In this document: positions 59,993 to 64,000 of the stretch, piece by piece
Layout of the letters: each line of letters begins with the position of its first letter
Numbering within the stretch: position 1 is the first letter of the stretch
DNA from: Thiomicrorhabdus lithotrophica
GTDB taxonomy: Bacteria; Pseudomonadota; Gammaproteobacteria; Thiomicrospirales; Thiomicrospiraceae
Reading direction: 5' to 3'
DNA: 64,000 bases
Assembly: GCF_029201445.1 (NCBI RefSeq)
Contig: NZ_CP102381.1
Span: 1,922,001-1,986,000 of the forward strand
Translations under genes and position numbers: made by a program
Notes under the pieces: model-generated
Seen by the model: only the letters and a program-made list of their open reading frames with translations
Databases searched by the model: none
What the model was told of the DNA's origin: nothing

Positions 59993-61555
59993 ATGAAACC
60001 AGTACGTCGCGCCCTAATCAGCGTTTCTGATAAGACAGGCATTTTAGAATTTGCTGAATCGTTAACTGCAATGAACGTTGCTATTCTGTCTACAGGCGGA
60101 ACTTATAAAGTTCTTTCTGAAGCAGGTCTTCCTGTTACTGAAGTTTCAGAATATACAGGTTTTCCAGAGATGATGGACGGCCGTGTAAAAACCCTTCATC
60201 CTAAAATTCACGGTGGACTACTAGGACGCAGAGGAACCGATGATGCCATCATGGCAGAGCACGGTATTGATGCAATTGATATGGTTGTAGTTAACCTTTA
60301 TCCTTTTGAAGCAACGGTTGCTAACCCAGACTGCAAGCTTGAAGATGCTGTTGAAAACATCGATATCGGTGGACCAACCATGCTTCGTTCAGCCGCAAAA
60401 AACCATAAAGATGTTGCTGTGGTAACAGACCCAGCAGATTACGGTCGTATTCTTGAAGAAATGCAATCAAACGATGGGCAACTTGCACACGCAACACGCT
60501 TTGATTTAGCGATTAAAACATTCGAACAAACTTCACGCTACGACGGCGCTATCTCAAACTACTTCGGCAAGATGTTTAGCTCTGACGAAGCAGACAACTT
60601 CCCTCGCACGTACAACACGCAGTTTGTTAAAAAGCAGACGATGCGATACGGTGAAAACCCTCATCAGAATGCCGCATTCTATACAGAGCGTAATCCTTCT
60701 GAAGCGTCAATTTCAACAGCTACTCAGCTTCAAGGTAAAGAACTTTCTTTCAACAACATTGCTGACACTGATGCAGCATTAGAGTTAGTTAAGACCTTCT
60801 CTGAAACAGCTTGTGTCATTGTTAAACACGCAAACCCTTGTGGCGTATCAATCGGTGCGACTCAATTTGAAGCTTATGACCGAGCTTATAAAACAGATCC
60901 AACTTCTGCTTTTGGTGGCATCATTGCATTCAACACTGAGCTAGATGCTAAAACAGCTCAAGCAATTGTTGATCGTCAGTTTGTTGAAGTCATTATTGCT
61001 CCAACTGTTTCAGCTGAAGCGGTTGCCATTGTAGAAGCGAAGAAAAACGTACGTTTATTAGCATGTGGTGAATTAGGTGCACAACAAACGGCGCATGACT
61101 TTAAGCGTGTAACAGGTGGCCTACTTGTTCAAGACCGTGACCTGGGCATGGTAGAGGAAGCAGATCTTAAAGTCGTGACTAAAAAAGCCCCAACTGCAGA
61201 ACAGATGAAAGATCTCATGTTTGCATGGAAAGTGGCAAAGTTTGTTAAATCTAACGCGATTGTTTACGTTAAAGACGGTATGACAATCGGTGTAGGTGCA
61301 GGTCAAATGAGTCGTGTTTACTCTGCAAAAATTGCAGGGATTAAAGCAGCCGATGAAGGATTAGAAGTGCCAGGTTCCGTTATGGCATCGGATGCATTCT
61401 TCCCATTCCGTGACGGTATTGATGCGGCAGCTGAAGCAGGCATTACTGCGGTAATCCATCCTGGTGGTTCAATGCGCGATCAAGAAGTGATTGATGCAGC
61501 AGATGAGCATGGGATAGCAATGGTGTTCACAGGAATGAGACACTTCAAACACTAA
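59993..61555 (+). CDS. purH: Bifunctional AICAR transformylase / IMP cyclohydrolase
   Basis: 520 aa from the ATG at 59993 with TTGGAG upstream. N-terminal IMP cyclohydrolase ([39 protein letters not shown]) and C-terminal transformylase ([14 protein letters not shown] with the catalytic K-H-A-N-P-C-G). Last two steps of IMP synthesis. Ends FTGMRHFKH as in the family. Confidence 0.96.
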   Translation: MKPVRRALISVSDKTGILEFAESLTAMNVAILSTGGTYKVLSEAGLPVTEVSEYTGFPEMMDGRVKTLHPKIHGGLLGRRGTDDAIMAEHGIDAIDMVVVNLYPFEATVANPDCKLEDAVENIDIGGPTMLRSAAKNHKDVAVVTDPADYGRILEEMQSNDGQLAHATRFDLAIKTFEQTSRYDGAISNYFGKMFSSDEADNFPRTYNTQFVKKQTMRYGENPHQNAAFYTERNPSEASISTATQLQGKELSFNNIADTDAALELVKTFSETACVIVKHANPCGVSIGATQFEAYDRAYKTDPTSAFGGIIAFNTELDAKTAQAIVDRQFVEVIIAPTVSAEAVAIVEAKKNVRLLACGELGAQQTAHDFKRVTGGLLVQDRDLGMVEEADLKVVTKKAPTAEQMKDLMFAWKVAKFVKSNAIVYVKDGMTIGVGAGQMSRVYSAKIAGIKAADEGLEVPGSVMASDAFFPFRDGIDAAAEAGITAVIHPGGSMRDQEVIDAADEHGIAMVFTGMRHFKH

Positions 61556-61563
61556 ACCTTTTC

Positions 61564-61680
61564 GGAAGGGCTTATTTACTTGATCTCTGTGTTGGTTTGA
61601 AACTTCCGATGCTCACGTACAAAAGTACGCTGCGCTTCGGCTTTTCAAACCACCTTGACCTCAAGCAAAGCGCTCCTTCC
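61564..61680. repeat. Long imperfect hairpin element 1 between purH and purD
   Basis: About 117 bp. GGAAGG...CCTTCC ends, inner arms GGTTTGAAA/TTTCAAACC and a core ACGTACAAAAGTACGC. Looks like a MITE or other mobile repeat rather than a simple terminator; purH and purD would be in one transcript otherwise. Confidence 0.65.
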
Positions 61681-61716
61681 TTTATCATTTTTAATAAATT
61701 TAATTTAAGATATCCA

Positions 61717-61836
61717 GTAGCTTTTCGGATAGCTTCTAAAAAAGCTCAAGTCAAGGCAAAAAATGTGAGCTTACACACTGTAAGTGACCATTTTTGAACG
61801 CAGGATTGATTTTTTTAGAAGTTATTCGATAGCTAC
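61717..61836. repeat. Long imperfect hairpin element 2 between purH and purD
   Basis: About 120 bp. The ends GTAGCTTTTCGGATA and TATTCGATAGCTAC pair, then CTTCTAAAAAA with TTTTTTTAGAAG. The centre has GAGCTTACACACTGTAAGT. It ends just before the purD ribosome site. Confidence 0.65.
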
Positions 61837-61852
61837 CCCTGAAGGAACAGAA

Positions 61853-63139
61853 ATGAAAGTATTGATTATTGGTGGCGGCGGTCGCGAACATGCCCTTGCT
61901 TGGAAAACAGCTCAAGCAGCTGATGTAACTGAAGTATTTGTTGCGCCTGGAAATGCAGGAACAGCGATTGAATCAAACCTAACGAATGTAAACATTGCTG
62001 TAGAAGACATAGCAGGCCTGGTAACTTTTGCGAAAGATAACCATATCGATTTAGCGATTGTAGGCCCTGAAGTACCTTTAGTTTTAGGAGTGGTTGACGC
62101 CTTCAATGAAGCAGGACTTAAATGTTTTGGGCCTACGGCTGGTGCAGCCCAGTTAGAAGGTTCTAAAGCCTTCTCTAAAGACTTCTTAGCAAAACATAAC
62201 ATTCCCACTGCTGCGTATGATGTATTTACTGAGATTGAACCGGCTCATGCCTACTTAGAAAAAGTAGGTGTTCCAATTGTTATCAAGGCTGATGGATTAG
62301 CGGCTGGTAAAGGCGTCATTCTCGCCGACACCATGCAAGAAGCAAAAGAGGCTGTTTCTGACATGTTGGCTGGAAACAAATTCGGGGACGCAGGTTCTCG
62401 TGTAGTTATAGAAGAGTTTTTAGTGGGTGAAGAAGCCAGCTTTATTGTGATGGCAGATGGTAAAAATGTTCTACCAATGGCCACTTCGCAAGATCATAAA
62501 GCTCGTAATAATGGTGACACTGGACCAAATACAGGTGGCATGGGGGCTTATACTCCTGCTCCAGTAGTGACACGTGAAATTCATAACCGTATTATGGAAA
62601 CCGTGATTTACCCAACTATCGAAGGTATGGCAAAAGATGGTCTTCCGTATACTGGCTTTTTATATGCAGGTGTTATGATTGATAGAAACGGTATTCCAAA
62701 GGTTTTAGAGTTCAACTGTCGTTTTGGTGATCCTGAAACTCAGCCAATTATGATGCGTTTGAAATCAGATTTAGCCGCCTTATGTCTCGCGGCTATTGAT
62801 GGTAAATTGGATACCGTTACCGCTAAATGGGACTCACGCGCGGCTTTAGGTGTAGTTATGGCCGCAGGCGGGTATCCTGATGCCTATCGTAAAGCAGACG
62901 TCATTTCTGGCATAAACGACGCAAATTCTGCTGACCTTAAGGTTTTTCATGCAGGTACAAGCCTGAATGAGAATAATGAAGTCATCACTTCTGGGGGTCG
63001 TGTACTTTGTGTTACCGCTTTAGGTGAAAACGTTACTGCTGCGCAGAAACGTGCCTATGAAGGTGTTGCCAAAGTTAACTGGGATGAAGTTTACTACCGT
63101 ACAGACATCGGTCATAGAGCTGTATCACGTGAAAAATAA
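61853..63139 (+). CDS. purD: Phosphoribosylamine-glycine ligase
   Basis: 428 aa from the ATG at 61853 with GAAGGA upstream; the frame is open upstream through the repeat element and is not used. MKVLIIGGGGREHALAWK, ATP-grasp IVIKADGLAAGKGV, MGAYTPAP and EFNCRFGDPETQ are all present. Second step of purine synthesis. Confidence 0.95.
   Translation: MKVLIIGGGGREHALAWKTAQAADVTEVFVAPGNAGTAIESNLTNVNIAVEDIAGLVTFAKDNHIDLAIVGPEVPLVLGVVDAFNEAGLKCFGPTAGAAQLEGSKAFSKDFLAKHNIPTAAYDVFTEIEPAHAYLEKVGVPIVIKADGLAAGKGVILADTMQEAKEAVSDMLAGNKFGDAGSRVVIEEFLVGEEASFIVMADGKNVLPMATSQDHKARNNGDTGPNTGGMGAYTPAPVVTREIHNRIMETVIYPTIEGMAKDGLPYTGFLYAGVMIDRNGIPKVLEFNCRFGDPETQPIMMRLKSDLAALCLAAIDGKLDTVTAKWDSRAALGVVMAAGGYPDAYRKADVISGINDANSADLKVFHAGTSLNENNEVITSGGRVLCVTALGENVTAAQKRAYEGVAKVNWDEVYYRTDIGHRAVSREK
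62012..62022. repeat. Partial palindromic repeat GCAGGCCTGGT inside purD
   Basis: One base different at the left end from the exact word; encodes AGLVT. Confidence 0.5.
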
Positions 63140-63170
63140 AGCTCAGTTACAACTTATGAGTCACTAAATT

Positions 63171-63194
63171 AAAGCACCCTTAGGTGCTTTTTTT
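63171..63194 (+). terminator. Terminator after purD
   Basis: AAAGCACC, loop CTTA, GGTGCTTTTTTT. Confidence 0.9.
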
Positions 63195-63296
63195 ATGTAC
63201 GGAAGTAAGGTATAGTTAAAAAAACGTAATTTTTAATGGATAAACGATAGGAACTGCTCAATGTATATCCCAGGAACCGTCCGTAAGGAGGCTATG

Positions 63297-63572
63297 ATGC
63301 CAATGGATAGCGTACATAATTATTTTGAACGATTAGTCTTTAATGAAATCAACGAAAATTATGCTGATAAATTTGAAGACAACAATGCCTTAGCAGATAT
63401 GGCTTGTATCGCCTTAAATCGCATTGCTCCACGCTACATTCGTTATGATATTGATATGTCTTTTTACATGTCGGCCGATGAACATATCGAAGTAGAACAA
63501 AAGGTTCAAAAAGCAGTTAAGAAAGCCTATAAAAAAGTAAAGCGATTTGAAAACAATCAAGAGAAAGATTAA
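63297..63572 (+). CDS. ComFB-domain protein
   Basis: 91 aa from the ATG at 63297 (AAGGAGG 5 nt upstream); the ATG at 63261 has no ribosome site. NYFERLVFNEINENYADKF and MACIALNRIAPRYIRYDIDMSFYMS are the late-competence ComFB pattern. Some ComFB-type proteins bind cyclic dinucleotides; role in this host unknown. Confidence 0.85.
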   Translation: MPMDSVHNYFERLVFNEINENYADKFEDNNALADMACIALNRIAPRYIRYDIDMSFYMSADEHIEVEQKVQKAVKKAYKKVKRFENNQEKD

Positions 63573-63881
63573 CCAACTGTTCTGATATCTTTTGTCCTTT
63601 ATTATTCTAGTTAGCTTAAATACCTTGTTGAGTTAACTAGTTAATCATTTCTTTTTTATGCTAACCCTCTTACGTTTCCAGACATTAGTAATTTCTTTAA
63701 TAAAACAAACTAATAGCATATAAAAATTATCACCCCCTTAACACTGATGACAGTCATCTATACCCATCTTATTTTTGATAAACTTCACTAGCTACTTTAC
63801 TTAGTGCACTCTTTAATTCTAGTCCCTATATAAGCAGCAAAAACAATAATAAATATAATAAAAAGAAACGTGCTACAGACC
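63573..63881. other. Gap before ccmA
   Basis: 309 bp, AT-rich, with no ORF of note and no clear hairpin. Presumed to hold the ccm promoter. Confidence 0.5.
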
Positions 63882-64000
63882 ATGCTGTTTTCAGCTCACC
63901 AACTTAGCTGTATACGCAGCCACAAGACACTATTTCAAAATGTCTCATTTGAACTATCTCCTGGCCAACTTTTACTAGTTGAGGGTAAGAATGGTGCGGG
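63882..64000 (+). CDS. ccmA: Cytochrome c biogenesis ATP-binding protein CcmA, partial
   Basis: The first 39 codons read LFSAHQLSCIRSHKTLFQNV, then LSPGQLLLVEGKNGAG, the start of a Walker A motif. The spacing and LSC(E)R-type start fit CcmA, the ATPase of the haem-handling CcmABCDE system. Cut off by the window end. Confidence 0.75.
   Translation, partial: MLFSAHQLSCIRSHKTLFQNVSFELSPGQLLLVEGKNGA

Overview
The window is a piece of chromosome from a low-GC gammaproteobacterium. The dusB-fis, accB-accC-prmA, purH-purD and dnaX-ybaB-recR gene pairs are typical of the class. Protein wording and the AT-rich codon use remind me of marine sulfur oxidisers of the Thiomicrospira/Thiomicrorhabdus group, but this placement is an inference. 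No rRNA genes or CRISPR arrays were seen.

Host DNA to the left (1-7197) carries a partial ilvE (minus), argD-argF (plus), a dnaX-ybaB-recR operon (minus), the 4.5S signal-recognition RNA and tRNA-Gly(TCC). Host DNA to the right (39293-64000) carries tRNA-Ser(GGA), a GlcG-like periplasmic protein, a tripartite RND efflux operon, an alpha/beta hydrolase, pdxB, a DUF302 lipoprotein, a FadL-type porin, an NAD-dependent epimerase, fxsA, a long dsbD, aroQ, accBC, prmA, dusB-fis, purH, purD, a ComFB-domain gene and the start of ccmA.

Between them lies a complete-looking 32-kb lambda-type siphophage prophage (7198-39311), inserted in the 3' end of tRNA-Ser with a 19-bp direct repeat at both ends. 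Reading leftwards from the immunity region it has cro, a small membrane gene, a cII-type gene, an O-like initiator with internal iterons, a P-like loader, an exonuclease, a Q-position gene, a late promoter followed by two terminators, lysis genes, terminase, gpW, portal, a protease-capsid fusion, neck and tail genes (with a lambda-type G/GT frameshift), tape measure and tail tip. Reading rightwards from the immunity region is a repressor without a cleavage domain, followed by a HipA-like kinase and a DUF3037-like gene, then a small membrane-protein cassette. A separate rightward accessory operon (32357-37907) carries small genes, a C5 DNA methyltransferase, DUF3310, ASCH and an N6-adenine methyltransferase. 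It has its own promoter, controlled by the same operator sequence as cI/cro. The integrase gene sits at the right end.

The points I find most worth following are: a 175-codon ORF overprinted inside the C5 methyltransferase gene; the kinase/DUF3037-like pair joined to the repressor; the 12-bp palindrome ACCAGGCCTGGT, present nine times exactly in host and phage DNA; an A9 slippery run in dnaX with early stops in both other frames; and separation of tRNA-Gly and the essential 4.5S RNA from tRNA-Ser by the prophage.
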